A stretch of 64,000 nt of DNA from Callaeas wilsoni (lineage: Eukaryota; Chordata; Aves; Passeriformes; Callaeidae), in NCBI GenBank assembly GCA_013398955.1, contig VWPU01003997.1, forward strand, positions 55,842 to 119,841, written 5' to 3'. The translations under genes were made by a program, and so were the position numbers. Position 1 is the stretch's first letter. Each line of letters starts with the position of its first letter. Of this stretch, positions 35,001-46,283 are shown piece after piece. The notes under the pieces are model-generated. The model was not told the origin of the DNA and searched no databases. It saw only the letters and a program-made list of their open reading frames with translations.

Positions 35001-37330
35001 CCTTGCTGTTGTGAATTTTTAACTTGTTCTTCTCTCTGTTGCAGCTACAAAAACATAAAGTTACTACACACAAAAATACTCTTTTGCACAGAAGTTTTGG
35101 GAGGAAGTTTTAAATGACAGAAATGTGAGACAGCTGATCTGGTCCTCCAGGTTTTTCCAGATGGCATTTAGCCGTTCTGATCTTCATTCCTGACTGGTGA
35201 TGGCCTGATGGGTGGCATCAAGCAAATCCCACTCCTCTATGCCTCGCTTTTACCGTGCAGAATTGTATTTACTCAGGATTTGGTGAGCTAAGGAGGTTTT
35301 GAAAAGCTCTTTTAAGAGCTGGGGAGCATTTGACCACTACCTGCACGCTGGAATTTAATTTGTAATGTATCTTACAGCAACATTTTGTAAGTTGCAACCA
35401 TTTAAAAATTGTTTTTTACTGCTAAAAATCTGCTAACAGTGGGGCTCAAGAAATTCTCTATCCTGTCTAAAAGAAAATAAAAAGTGTGAATTTTCACAAT
35501 CTGGAAGTGGGGCTGTTCCCAGAAACTTCCCTCTCTGCTCAGGAGAGGGATGATTGCCCACTGCTACAAAAACATTTCTTCCCCTGGTCCCCTTCCAGCC
35601 TGGCCAGGTTGGGCTGTTATCATTTTTGATTACCAGTACTTTGACTTTATTTACCCTCTGTGAAATGCTTATGAACATTTGGCCATGCACTTAATGTATG
35701 GAACTTACTTTGGGGTCCTCTGCATGAAGGGACATAAACATAAATGCAGACAGATTTATTACAGTCTAATTTAATAAAAATGTCAGCAAATAAATGCACA
35801 TTTGACAGGGGAATAAATATCAAATAGGAGCGGAGCAGACAGTGGAGTAGGTTGTAAGAAATTAACATGAAACGTTTTGGTTTGACAGCGACTATAAAAC
35901 AAAATTGTGCTTTGGAGACTCTGGGAGTCATTTAGCAGAGGTGGAATCACTTTGCACCAGCCGGGCACGGGGAGATGGGTTCAGGATGAGACCACATCGC
36001 TGCAGAGGGGAATGGTTTGTGATCTGTCACTTCCATTTGTAAACTGACATTTAATGCGAGGGGAGCGCGATGCCGCCTTGATTGGTTTTCCGAGCAGGCT
36101 GCAGGCTGTGCCTGCACGTTGCTTAGCAGCAGCATGGCAGCCCGGTCCAGGGCCAGGAGGCTGCTCCTCCTGCCTGCCTCCTGCATCTGCTTGGCCCCCT
36201 TGGCTTCGTGGATTTGTGCTTCAGGGAGAGGCAGGGAAAAGTGCAATCTGTGTTTTGCACCTTGCCGCGCGTCGGCTCGTGGAGTGATGCACCCAGGGTG
36301 AGATAGCAAAGAGAAGCTGCAGCGATCCCCTTGGTACCCCACATGCTCACATCACTCGCATTTCAAATGTTTCGTGGCCACGGCCCCTTTCCCTGTGCCC
36401 AGTGCCAGCTGCCCCCCAGGACTTTCACCAACACAGCAGCAGAGCGAGTGTCCTGCTGCGCTCCTCCCGCCCCGCAGCCGAGCCAGCGAGCCAGCTCCTG
36501 ACTTCCAGTCAAGCCTGGAGGGAGCCCGGAGTGCTCCAGCTGTGGGCCCCATTTCTGTGTCAGACAGCCTTAAAGAGGGCTGTACAGGGAGAATGTGAGG
36601 GCTCCCGTGGATATCAGAGAGCAGATCCATAGCACAGCAGCTGACTGTGATGCTAATGGACTCATCTGGTGCTCTCCATTGATTTCATCAAAAGGAAGAG
36701 TGTTAGGATGCTGTTCCTAAAGAAAGCACATGGCAATTTTTTTTTCTGTAGCAGTGAAGCAAAGGTTCAGGTGTCTTGCAATATTTGTTTTCACCTTTTT
36801 CTTTTCTTTTTTTTTATTCCCTCTTTCCTTCGTCTTTTGGGCTTCAGTTTCTCACGAGGTTCCCAGGCAATTACTGAGGCTGTGGTTGCCACAAGCATTG
36901 TTCATTTCACTTTATTGCAGAAATGCACTCAAATCCTGGGAGTGGTTTTGTTTTAATGGCCCAGTCGATACACGGTGCTTATTCCACCTCAAGCATTACA
37001 AAGAGATTTTAAAAGGATACTTGTTCATCTTAATACTCCCGTTAAATTTCTGAAATGCTTAATATATCCTATGTGTTTCTTAACATTTCAGCACAAATCC
37101 AATACCCTACTTTCACTGTAGGCATGGAACCATCACTCACCATGCTGGGGATCATATCCCTGTGTGTGTACGCAGTAATTCAAGTCAACCAGTTTGCACA
37201 GGGGTAAAAGTGCAGTGACTAATGGGAAGGAGCACATGGGAACAGGGTTTGCCTCACCATGAGTGGAATAAAAGCTAAAAGTCTTCCAAAGCACATGCTG
37301 GGGGGAGTGGAGAGTTGTGGAGTGGAAACT
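32095..37330. other. About 5 kb of unique non-coding DNA
   Basis: No gene or clear element is recognised. The stretch at about 36054-36540 is richer in G+C and CpG than its surroundings (for example ccgcgcgtcggctcg near 36265 and cctcccgccccgcagccgagcc near 36463). It could be a weak CpG island or an old repeat. Open frames there are overlapping and GC-driven. An A run lies at 34751-34759. Confidence 0.45.
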
Positions 37331-37945
37331 TTTGCTCCTAAAGTTCTGGAAGAATTGATGTGTGAAATTGCAAATCTGGTAGTAAGAGTTTTTAATAAAT
37401 CTATCAACTCAAGGGTGGCACTGTGTGACTGAAGAATAGCAAACACAGTGTCTGTATTTAAGAAAGGGAGAGTAATAGAGAGACCGGTGTTTACAGGCCT
37501 TTTAGTCTGGCATCATCTCTACAGAAACAAAATTTCTGGCCAAAATTATATCCACTTTTTGATAAGTTGTGAAAAGGACACAGCTAACATCAGCAAAAAT
37601 TATCATCTGCATAGATAAGAAGCTTTTAGCATCCTTGTTTGTTGCAGCCATTTGTGAATATCTATGCTTAAAAAATGTGAATTAAAACAGAGGCACACAC
37701 AGATGGAGGTATTAGAAAGATCAGGAGAATGGAGAGCCTGATTTATAAGAGAAGGCTAAAGGAGTGTGGCTTGTTGATCATAGGAAAATAAAGGCTTAGC
37801 AGGGTGGTGATTACTGCCTGTAAAAACCTTAGGGAGAAAAAAGGACTATTTGCACTGGAGACCAATAAAAACACACTGGAAATCAAAATAAGTTTTCTAG
37901 CCATTAAGACAGGAAGGCTGGAACAGCTCTCTGGAAGGAATGACA
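37331..37945 (+). mobile_element. Ancient CR1-type LINE, two retained segments
   Basis: The left part (about 37331-37550) follows the early reverse-transcriptase region of amniote CR1 elements: cctaaagttctggaagaatt, tttttaataaatctatcaac, agaatagcaaacacagtgtc, tatttaagaaagggag, then a degenerate block where the element's accggtcagcct motif should lie. The right part (about 37700-37945) follows the 3' portion: tggagagcctgatttataag, agaaggctaaaggagtgtgg, and aggaaggctggaacagctct near the end. The bases between are too few for the full RT domain, so an internal stretch was deleted or the two parts are separate insertions. No frame is intact. Confidence 0.65.
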
Positions 37946-38285
37946 ATGAACACAATCCCAACATCTTTCCAGCCACAGCTCAGTAAGTTTATGGAGAGTT
38001 AATATAATGTAGTGCACATGATGGAAGGGACTGCACTTGGTGACCCCAGGGATGACTTCCAGTCTGTATAAACATGAAGGAACTCCATTTCAAAGTCCTC
38101 ATTAAACTTTCTGTGTATTTCGTTTTCCTTATCTTCTTTTAAAAAAGGATTATCCTGTAATAAACAGGGTGGTGCCATCTGCCACAGTCTCCGGCACAGA
38201 AGGGAGGAGTTGCTGTTTTCATGTTAGTTAGCTGCATTGAGAGGGGTGGGGGGAGGATTTGGGGCTGCTTCCATCTGGCACTGGG

Positions 38286-38720
38286 GCTGATTGAAGGTGA
38301 GAGATGATCTCTTGAAACTCAGTGAAAAACGATGGGTAAGGCAGATAAAAGTTGTGAAGCGCCTTGAAAATACAGACCAAGCAGCTTAGGTTTGATGTGG
38401 CCACTGAAGAGAGGTGAGAGAAGGGCTGCGTAGAAGGGAAGGACATAGTGTGAAGGGAAGGTAAGAAAATTCTCTTTACAGTGTTGCTCTCAGAGGATAC
38501 AAGCAGGGCAAAATGGCAGTTTTCTGTGTTAGAGAGAAGAAAATTAGAGTTGATCTGTGGTATAAGATGAAGAGACACTCCGCTGTGCTGGGAGAAGGAT
38601 GGCCCTATTTCAGCAGAGGGAACTGCTGTGATGGTACATTGATCTAGTGAGAGCACACAAGGCAGATCAAAAATGATGCCCAGGTTCCAAAGCTGGGAGA
38701 AACTGAAGTATTTCTCCAAG
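38286..38720. mobile_element. Possible ancient interspersed repeat, family unknown
   Basis: The phrases gttgtgaagcgccttgaaaa, taggtttgatgtggccac, gaggtgagagaaggg and, near the end, cagatcaaaaatgatgcccag occur in the order I associate with a very old vertebrate repeat, whose consensus I know only vaguely. The minus strand is open for about 160 codons across this stretch, but the translation has no recognisable domain. Alternative: ordinary unique DNA. Confidence 0.3.
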
Positions 38721-41700
38721 GCATTCGTCCGCTTCCAGCACTGACTGTTCTAGTGGAGCAGATTAGCAGCAAAACCGGTCTTCTAAAGTATTTGAAGTAG
38801 GGTTGCTGCAGGCTCAGTTCCCTCCTTCTGGGAGAGGAAGGTCCCCAGCAGGCTGGGCTCACTCCTGGGAACGTGCTGTTGGATCCCATCCTTTGGCACT
38901 GGGGAGGAAGAACTGGGTCCTGACCAAGCTGAAGCTGGTCTGAAATTCATGAGGAATTGAGAAAAGGTCAGAAGAAAAGGGTGAAATCCAACTTTATTTG
39001 TCTTGAGTTTTGTCCTTTGGGAGTTACATTTTCAGATGGTTCTCTCCAGACATGAGAGTCAGAGATGTCTGCATTGAATCACTCCATCCTTGGCTCTTCC
39101 TCAGAATTAAAGACTCCGAGGAGATTCTGAGCTGCCAAACTCCTGGTTCCATTTTTCACAAGTCTCTGATGCAGGCTCCTCTTGTGTTCCCTGGTCAGGA
39201 CTGTAAGATTTGGCTTTTGTAGCATAGTTACTATGAAAATTCTTATTGATAGTCACCCACATCCTGTAGTCCTTTCTTGTGTTTCTCCTTTATTTTGAGA
39301 GAGTTTGTCTGTAATGCTGTTGATCCAAAATTAAGGGTGTGATGAAGTGGATGATTAAAATGGCACCGAAGCTTTGTGCAGAGAAGCTCAGTCAGGCCTT
39401 CATTAGCTTAGCTTAAATCACTTCAGGCTACTTTGATTCTGAGCAAGTTCACAGAGGATTTTTGGATTAGTTTTCCCACATAAATTCAGGCAAGCCCTGA
39501 AAAAATCAGCAGCATACACGGCATGACTTTAGGAAATGAGCTTCTTCTAGAGCTCCTTCTAGGAGCCCTTCCAGAGAAGGGTCCTCTGGAGAGCTGAAAC
39601 TCTGCAGGCAGGAACCAGCAAAGGAGGGTGACATGAGGGTGCCAATGGGCAACCACAGCCTTTCCTCCTGCTTCAGAGACGCTTTCCCCTGAGCTGGCAG
39701 AGGCTCAGACTTAGAGAGAAGGTGACAGTAAATTGAAATTAAAACTCTAGAGTATGGCCTGTGAAAAATATCCATTTCGTTTTCTGAGCTGCAAGCACCT
39801 GCTTGTGTTTCTGTCTGACAGTCCAGATATTGCTCCTTTTCTCAGTTTCTCCAGGTGTAAAATGGGGTAAAAAATATTGGTCTCCTTGGAAAAGTGTTTT
39901 GATACCGAGCACTAGAGAAGTTCCAAGAGTTCATTATCACCATCCTGTTAATGCTGCTGCTGTTATCAATCTGTGGTTTGCTTTACTGGAGTAATGACCC
40001 ATTAATATTATTTTGTTGGCTGTACAGATGATCTTTCAAAGCAGCAGTGAAATGTGCTATTAAGAGCTCCAGACAACTTACTGGCCTAATTTATAAGCAG
40101 TTGCAACCAGTAATAAATAAGAGATTAAAATGAAGCAATGGTCGAGAAAGTTTTTACATAAAGAGCTCTAATCTCCTCCTGCTCTCTCCCCAGCCATCAG
40201 ACCACCTCATGCTTCAAGACACAGGTCTGAGGACAAAGAAGTGGCTCCTGTTTCCATTATTCTGCACTCACCGCTTTTGCAAACACTAAATTTACGTGTA
40301 AAAAGTAATCCCTCGAACAAGGCCTCCATTCATACATCCTGGAGGCGTTGCTGGGGAGCTGGCCCAGGGGTTTGTGCAGGTTTCCCACACGGTGCAGCTT
40401 TGCTGGAGCTGCTGCAGCTCCCAAGGCTGCTTCCCAGGGACCCTGAGGGACCCGCTCCCCTCTTCTAGGCTGCTGCTAGCAAGACCAAGAGCGTTTTAAG
40501 AGTGATGTCAAAATAGCTAATACAGGTTTAAGAAACACTGTGGTACAATTTACCTCTCAGTAGGGAGGGTTTGATAGTAACCCTCCCTGCCCAGACGCTG
40601 CTGAATGTTTCATTAGCTGAGAAATGCAAAATCAGCTTTTCTAGCAGAGACTGCAGAGGTGATGGGGGGTCTGTGGTGTGGGGCAGCATTTATTCTGTCT
40701 CAGCACAATAGCTCAGTCAAAAATATTCACCCAAATAAGCCCAATTAAAAAAAAAACCCCTTAATCAAAGGATGTGGCAGTTACTGAAATCTGAAAGACA
40801 AACATATACTATTAGTCATGGAACACATTCTTGTTTTATATCCAGCAGACTAACTACACATTCATACCAATAAAAGAATAGCAGAGTTCAAGTTATCGTA
40901 ACTCCTTGGCTTTTATTTACTTTCTTAAGAGATGCGGCAGAGGCACAGCAATTAAGGGTATCTCTTGCCACATCTGAAACAGAAACGGATACAAGAAATA
41001 GACCATCCTGTTATAAGTTCCTCTGAGAAAGGTGGGATTTTGAAAGATAGACTCCCAATGGAATTTTCTCCTGGATTTTCATTAAGCTAACTCTAACAGC
41101 TGCCCAGTTCCCAGTCCCAGGGACCTGAGGCCCCACTGTCCTGCCTGGTGTACCTGGTGCTCCACACTAAGGATGGGTAAAGTTTCCAGTTACATGTCAT
41201 CATTATTTTCTTTCTCTCGCTCTCTCTCTTTTTTTTATTTGTAAACTTCAGAAGTCCAAGACAGAACGTGCTGCTTTTCCTTGCCTGTTCCCTGCTGACT
41301 TCATTCCCCTGATCAAAGTGAAAATAAGTAGGGCTGGTTTGTTTAATAGAGAGGGTCTTACCAAGTCACGCCTCTTTGTTTGCCAACATAATTGAGGAGA
41401 AGACAGCTTGGGGAATAGTGCTGCTTAATTGCTCTCACGGTTGCTGCAAGGCACACGGTGTAGGGTTGGGCTAAATTGGGCCTATTGAGGATTTTTGAAA
41501 AGCCTTGGTAACAGAGGAGTCCAAAAAAATCCCCACCTCAAGCCCTTATATAACCAGCAAAGTAACCTTCACTGCAGTGTAGGTTTTGTCCTGCATAAAA
41601 TTCCCTTGGATAAACCAGGGAAATGGTGCAGCTGCCCCATCCCCACGGATCTCTGGCAGGCATGGAGAGAGAAGGGGTAGAATGGAGCATCTGGGTGGAA

Positions 41701-42420
41701 TATCTCATCTATTAAAATGTGCAGCCTTTTAATAAAGTGTATGTATGGTGGTAGAAGCTTCCTCCCTAATGAGTCCCGGAGTGCAGAAATCACTGCTTCT
41801 CAAAGGAAGACCAGGCTGGAACTCTCTTGATTTTAAATCAAAGGTTGGCTGTGACTCCTCAATCCTTTGCAGTCCAGAAAAAGTCGGCAGAGCTGCTAAT
41901 TAGAGCACTGCTTGCGTTTTTTTGGCTTGAAACCCTGAAATGAAGGGCAGGTCTGCTCTGTGTGTTTGACAATGACGAGACCTCAGATTCCTGGTGACGG
42001 CTTTTAGATGAAAGAAATGGAGAAGGGCTTCCCAGGGACAGACTTCCCTGGCCATGGAGTGGACAAGCCTTCAACAACTCGGGGCTGATGCTGAGGACAG
42101 TGTTGTCCTTGCCCTGGGGGATCACGGGCCGGAGACTGAGAACTGGACTCTTAATTTTAATGATGCTCGGACTGAACCTCTCCTGCTTTTAGAAACTGGT
42201 CTTAGTTCTGCAAAATTATTCTATTTTCTGCTACGATTAGGTAGGATTCAAACATAGTATTGATAAGTATTCCTGCGCTGAGGGTGAGAGGGAGATATTT
42301 TATGTGACAATGGGGACAAAAGCCTCATTCTTTCCCTGTTATACCCATTAGAGTTCCTTTTGTTTACAAGACTGTCTTACTGCATCAGAGGTATGGCAAA
42401 CTGTCTCCTAAAGGAAGCAA
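38721..42420. other. Unique non-coding DNA
   Basis: No gene is seen. A TC-rich simple repeat lies at 41208-41236 and an A run near 40747. A CTTC-rich palindromic-looking stretch near 39540-39590 (gagcttcttctagagctccttctaggagc) is short and of no clear meaning. Confidence 0.5.
41208..41236. repeat. TC/T-rich simple repeat
   Basis: A run of TCTCTC units passing directly into poly-T. Confidence 0.85.
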
Positions 42421-42510
42421 TGAATTCACTAGACATACACCTACACCTTGACAATTATTGTCTCTTCCTATATATTTTTAAAGCCTTGGATACTATTAAT
42501 CACAGAGCTC
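42421..42510 (+). mobile_element. Possible LINE reverse-transcriptase remnant
   Basis: The plus strand translates here to a stretch ending IFKALDTINH, which resembles the conserved F-x-K-A-F-D-T-x-x-H motif of CR1/L2-type reverse transcriptases. The codons just before it (LDIHLHLD) would be the preceding strand. The 90-base match is short and stands alone, so chance is a real alternative. It lies about 1.2 kb before the CR1 fragment at 43740. In an intact element that distance would be roughly 225 bases. Confidence 0.4.
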
Positions 42511-43739
42511 AGGAAAAGCATATGACCTTCTCTGTAGCAGTCTTAGAAAGATCTTGTGTATTAAGAAGCTGTCTGCCAAGAAGAGAACTGCAAATGGCTG
42601 AGCAACTCAAATCCCCGAGGTAAAGAGAGTTAGAGAAGCCACCAGGAACCCTGATTTATCTGGGTACAAGTGCACACCGAAAGATAAATATGTGGTTTTA
42701 TGTGGTTTCCCCAAGTCTCTTCAGAGCTTGGTTCTCTGTGACTTCTTTTGGGCCCTGCAAAGATAAAACTCTTACCAGCAAATGTGTGATCCCATCCTTC
42801 TCTCAGTCTTGTCTTCTTCTGAAGCTGTTTCAAAGCTTGTCTTTCCTAGAAGTACATCACAAATATCCCAGGTGGCAGAAAGCATTCATAGTGTAAGGGG
42901 AGTTAAGAGCTGCAGGTTACTTGATATTTTTGCCAATAACTTGGTACCCTAAAGCCACTTTCAGGTTGCTGCTTTGTCACAGCTCTGTGGGTTGTGGTTG
43001 GGGACTATTCTGTATGGATCTATTTTGAAAAAAAAAAGTGCTGACAATACTACAGTAAATAATGCTAACATTTAACATTTGGCACATCCTTGAATGCCTT
43101 CCTGCAGTAGATTGAAAAGCCTGACCAGTATTCAAATTATAATAGGAAACTATCTTACTTCAGACTTAAAGGAAATGGATTTTCGAAGATTCATATTGCT
43201 AGAACTTGTCAAGCATATAGCTTCAAACAGAGAATAAGATGGAAGGTTGGGAGGGGATTTTTTTTTTTGCCAGACCTACTCCTTTATTTTGCTAGAAATG
43301 ACAGCTGAGGGTAAACAGTGGCTCTCCTTAAATATGAAAGGATGAGAGACATTTCGTAAAGGAAATTTTTCTCCCTGACATGCTGCATATATGGCAACAT
43401 TAGGAAAGAGTTAACAGGGCAATAATGGGATGGTTTTCCTATTATGTTCTTATCCTTCAGAACTTAAAAGCCCTGACACAGTTAAAAAATATTTTCTCAT
43501 GAAAAAGAGGCTGTTAGAAACAAAACCAAACCAAACAACAAATCACAACAGATTTAAGCTTTGTTTCTTTTGGCAGCGATGTACAAGTCTCTCTTTTTCT
43601 ATTTTGGAGGATCTCCAAAAGTTTTTTCAATGTATCTTCAAGATGGCCTTCACTTCTGCAGGTATTTTAATAACTGGAAGTAGGGAACCCACATTCAGTG
43701 TGGCTGTTTCTCTTCAGTTGCTCAGCAATCTATTTTTGG
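42511..43739. other. Unique or unassigned DNA between two CR1-like pieces
   Basis: No repeat or gene is recognised. A short T run lies at 43259-43268. If the pieces at 42421 and 43740 belong to one element, this stretch would be a later insertion or expansion, but no insertion ends (TG...CA or duplicated flanks) stand out. Confidence 0.4.
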
Positions 43740-44310
43740 TTCAGTTTAGTAGAGAGAGCATCATTATCAATGATCTAGAAGAAAATATCCAAATTCTAAG
43801 ACAAAACTCACAGATGACAGAAAAACTGGCAAATTAGTAAATAATAAATCAGTTTTCCAGAGTGATCTGGATCCAATGAACAATCGGAGTCCTTTGAACA
43901 AGACAAAAAGTATGAGGTCCAGGAACCAGGAAAATAGGTCATGCTTACTGACTGAGGTGACTGTGTTTTTGAAATGATAAACACCTCAATGTGAGCTGCC
44001 TGCAACGGCTGAAAAAATAAATAGGAACCTTGAATGTGTGAACTGGAGAAGAATGAGCTCATGCAGATATTGCCGCGATACAGAGAAATAAAGGCAGACC
44101 ATTTCTGCGGCACTGAGGTCACACATTTAAAAGTGGTTCTGAAAGAGAAAAATTACAAGAATGGCATGTGTCCTAGAAGTCCTGGCTTACAGGATAAGAG
44201 TTCAATTCTTTAGTTTCTTTGAGAGGAGCTGGGAGCTGTTTTACAAGTACTGACACTGAGAAAGGCTCTGGCAGCAGATGACCTTTGGGTGTCATGGAGA
44301 ACGTCACGGC
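43740..44310 (+). mobile_element. Ancient CR1 LINE, RT to 3' region fragment
   Basis: At 43760-43800 the frame reads IIINDLEENI, the signature that follows the catalytic domain in CR1 reverse transcriptases (usual form F-I-N-D-L-E-E). The order of an amniote CR1 then follows: cagagtgatctggatcc (43859), a gaacaagacaaaaagt block, ggtcatgcttac (43937), aaaaaataaataggaacctt (44012), aactggagaagaatgag, then tacaagaatggcatgtg (44154), ttcaattctttagtttc (44202) and gagctgttttacaagtactg (44233). Stops and indels break every frame. The left edge is uncertain and may reach to about 43650. It is an inert old copy. Confidence 0.75.
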
Positions 44311-44459
44311 ACGATCTGGGCCCAGCAACTGGAGTGAAAAACACCCAGAATAGTAAAAACGCAAATGGTTTTAATAGTCGACAGCTTACTGCAGAACATG
44401 ATGGATTTCCCAGCATTAAATAGATTTTTAAATGGGTTTGGGCGTCTTTTGAGAACTTA

Positions 44460-44800
44460 TAGCGGCATTCAGCCCAAAGTGGCCGGTTCCTCAGTGCGGT
44501 CGCTGCCCGGAGGTTCTTCTGTCCCTCTGGAACTCACCTCATGCTGTAGAGGCCCATGCACAGTGTCTCTCAGGCTACTCCTGCTCACGAGCCAAAAGCA
44601 GGGAGCACATTTGCGCGTTTGCTGACCCTGGGGAAGAGGAGGCAGGGCAGGGGAGGAAGCAGGGGCTGCCTGCAGGCAGCAGGAGCCTCGGGGCCCGGCA
44701 GTGCCCGCGGCCGGCCCCGGACCTGCAGCGGGTGGGGAGCAGACACCAGGCACTGCCTGGCCCCGGGATCCTGCCTGCTGCCTCCCACCATCTGGAAGCA
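44460..44800. other. GC- and CpG-rich patch, possible small CpG island
   Basis: CpG is clearly denser than in the flanks, peaking near 44690-44740 around cccgcggccggccccggacc. The minus strand is open for about 130 codons here, but the translation is Gly/Pro/Ala-rich, as any GC-rich stretch would be, and shows no domain. It could be an orphan CpG island or a decayed repeat. I see no TATA box or splice pattern that would make it a promoter. Confidence 0.4.
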
Positions 44801-46244
44801 CTCGACCGAGTTCTTCTAGGCTAATGCAAAGCACTTTACTCCAGGCAATCAGTGATGGCAAGTAGATAAGTCCTTCCCTTTTGCAGCGGAGAGAGACTGT
44901 TAGAAATGCTTCTCCTAAAAAAAGAGTGTCCTTTCAGAAATGCACTTTGGATTTAGGGACTCTGCACAGTCCTTCATCTGTCAGCTTCCTCCTGCGTTCC
45001 TCACATTTGATGGTTCACTGCTTTTAGATTTGCTTCTGCCTGGCTATCCGTTCCTGTTCTCCTGTGACTAATATGTACTTGTACGGTACCACTGAGAGCC
45101 TCTGCAAGGTGGTAGCACGGTATAGATGGGACCCAGAGGAATTCTGAAACGACCTTTTTAAAAAAACAACAGCATAAAATAAATTAGAAAAGGGAAGCAG
45201 CTTTGGAGAAGGCTTGATGCTTAGAGCAGCGAAGAGAAGTTAACTGTTTTAGAAGGTGCTTTTCCCCACCTGAGGTCGATGGGGAAACTCTTCTTGAGTC
45301 TCAGTATTTGGTCAGGTACCAATCTCTCATCCCTCCTCCTGCTCTCCAGTCCTTGTTTCATCTTCAGAACTGGAGCGTTATGGTTGCATATATAAAAATA
45401 TTTGATATTTTAGAATTACTGGTACCCTGTTGCTCCTGCCCGATGGTTGTGACTGCTCATGAGATGATGGAGCAAAAAGCAGAAGAGCATCATGTGCAAG
45501 AGTGAGTGTCCAAACCCTACGTCCTTTTGGGGCCAGGTAAGGGATGAGTGCCATGAACAATTCACCGTTAAGTAGATTTAAAACTCCACTTCTGTAAATT
45601 TAATAAATGACCACAAACTAAAAGACAGACCGAGCCAAGGGCTGCCAGTCCCTCTTTCTCCTCTCTCTTCCCCTGATGTGCCCCCAGAAAAGCACAGACC
45701 CTTTGGGGTACAGTGGTTACTACAAGAGCAATCCCATGATGAACGTTGCTTTTACAAGTAAGCCTCATGTAAGTTGTGGCATGGATGAGGGGGATGAGGG
45801 GGATAGAAGGCTCTGCCACTTAGCATAAATCATTTGGGACAGGATTTTTGTACTTAATATGTTTGTGAAGCATCTAGCAAAGTTCTGGATAGTTCCTGGG
45901 CAGAGTAATAACTGCTCTTTTCTGTTTCATATTTATAATATAGAAGAGTTAGCCCTTGAGTAAGTGTAAACTGCACTTCCATCATATTTCCATTTGGGTT
46001 ATGAATATTTCACACACCTGCAGTCTCAAAAGCACATAATTGCAAAACCCCACTCAGACAGGGACTGAATAAACACTGTTGCTGATTCTTAATGAGCCAT
46101 TAATCAGATGTTTAACTACAGGTAATTCCCTTGAGTCCTGATGTCCCAAGAAAAATCTGTATTCCCTCTAAGTCATAAAGAAGCAGATGACTTACGAACA
46201 GGAAATTGAGAGGTGCAGGCTGAATGAACAACATTGGCTTTCCC

Positions 46245-46283
46245 TGGCGAAGGGGTGAAATTTCATGGCGAAAGGTGAAATTT
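46245..46283. repeat. Short tandem duplication (~20 bp)
   Basis: tggcgaaggggtgaaattt (from 46245) is followed at once by tggcgaaaggtgaaattt (46266-46283). Confidence 0.75.

Noticed and set aside
38228..38719. Open frame of about 163 codons, minus strand
   Set aside because: It covers the possible ancient repeat at 38286-38720 and shows no recognisable domain.
44469..44861. Open frame of about 130 codons, minus strand
   Set aside because: It is open because the stretch is GC-rich; the product is a Gly/Pro/Ala-rich translation without a domain.
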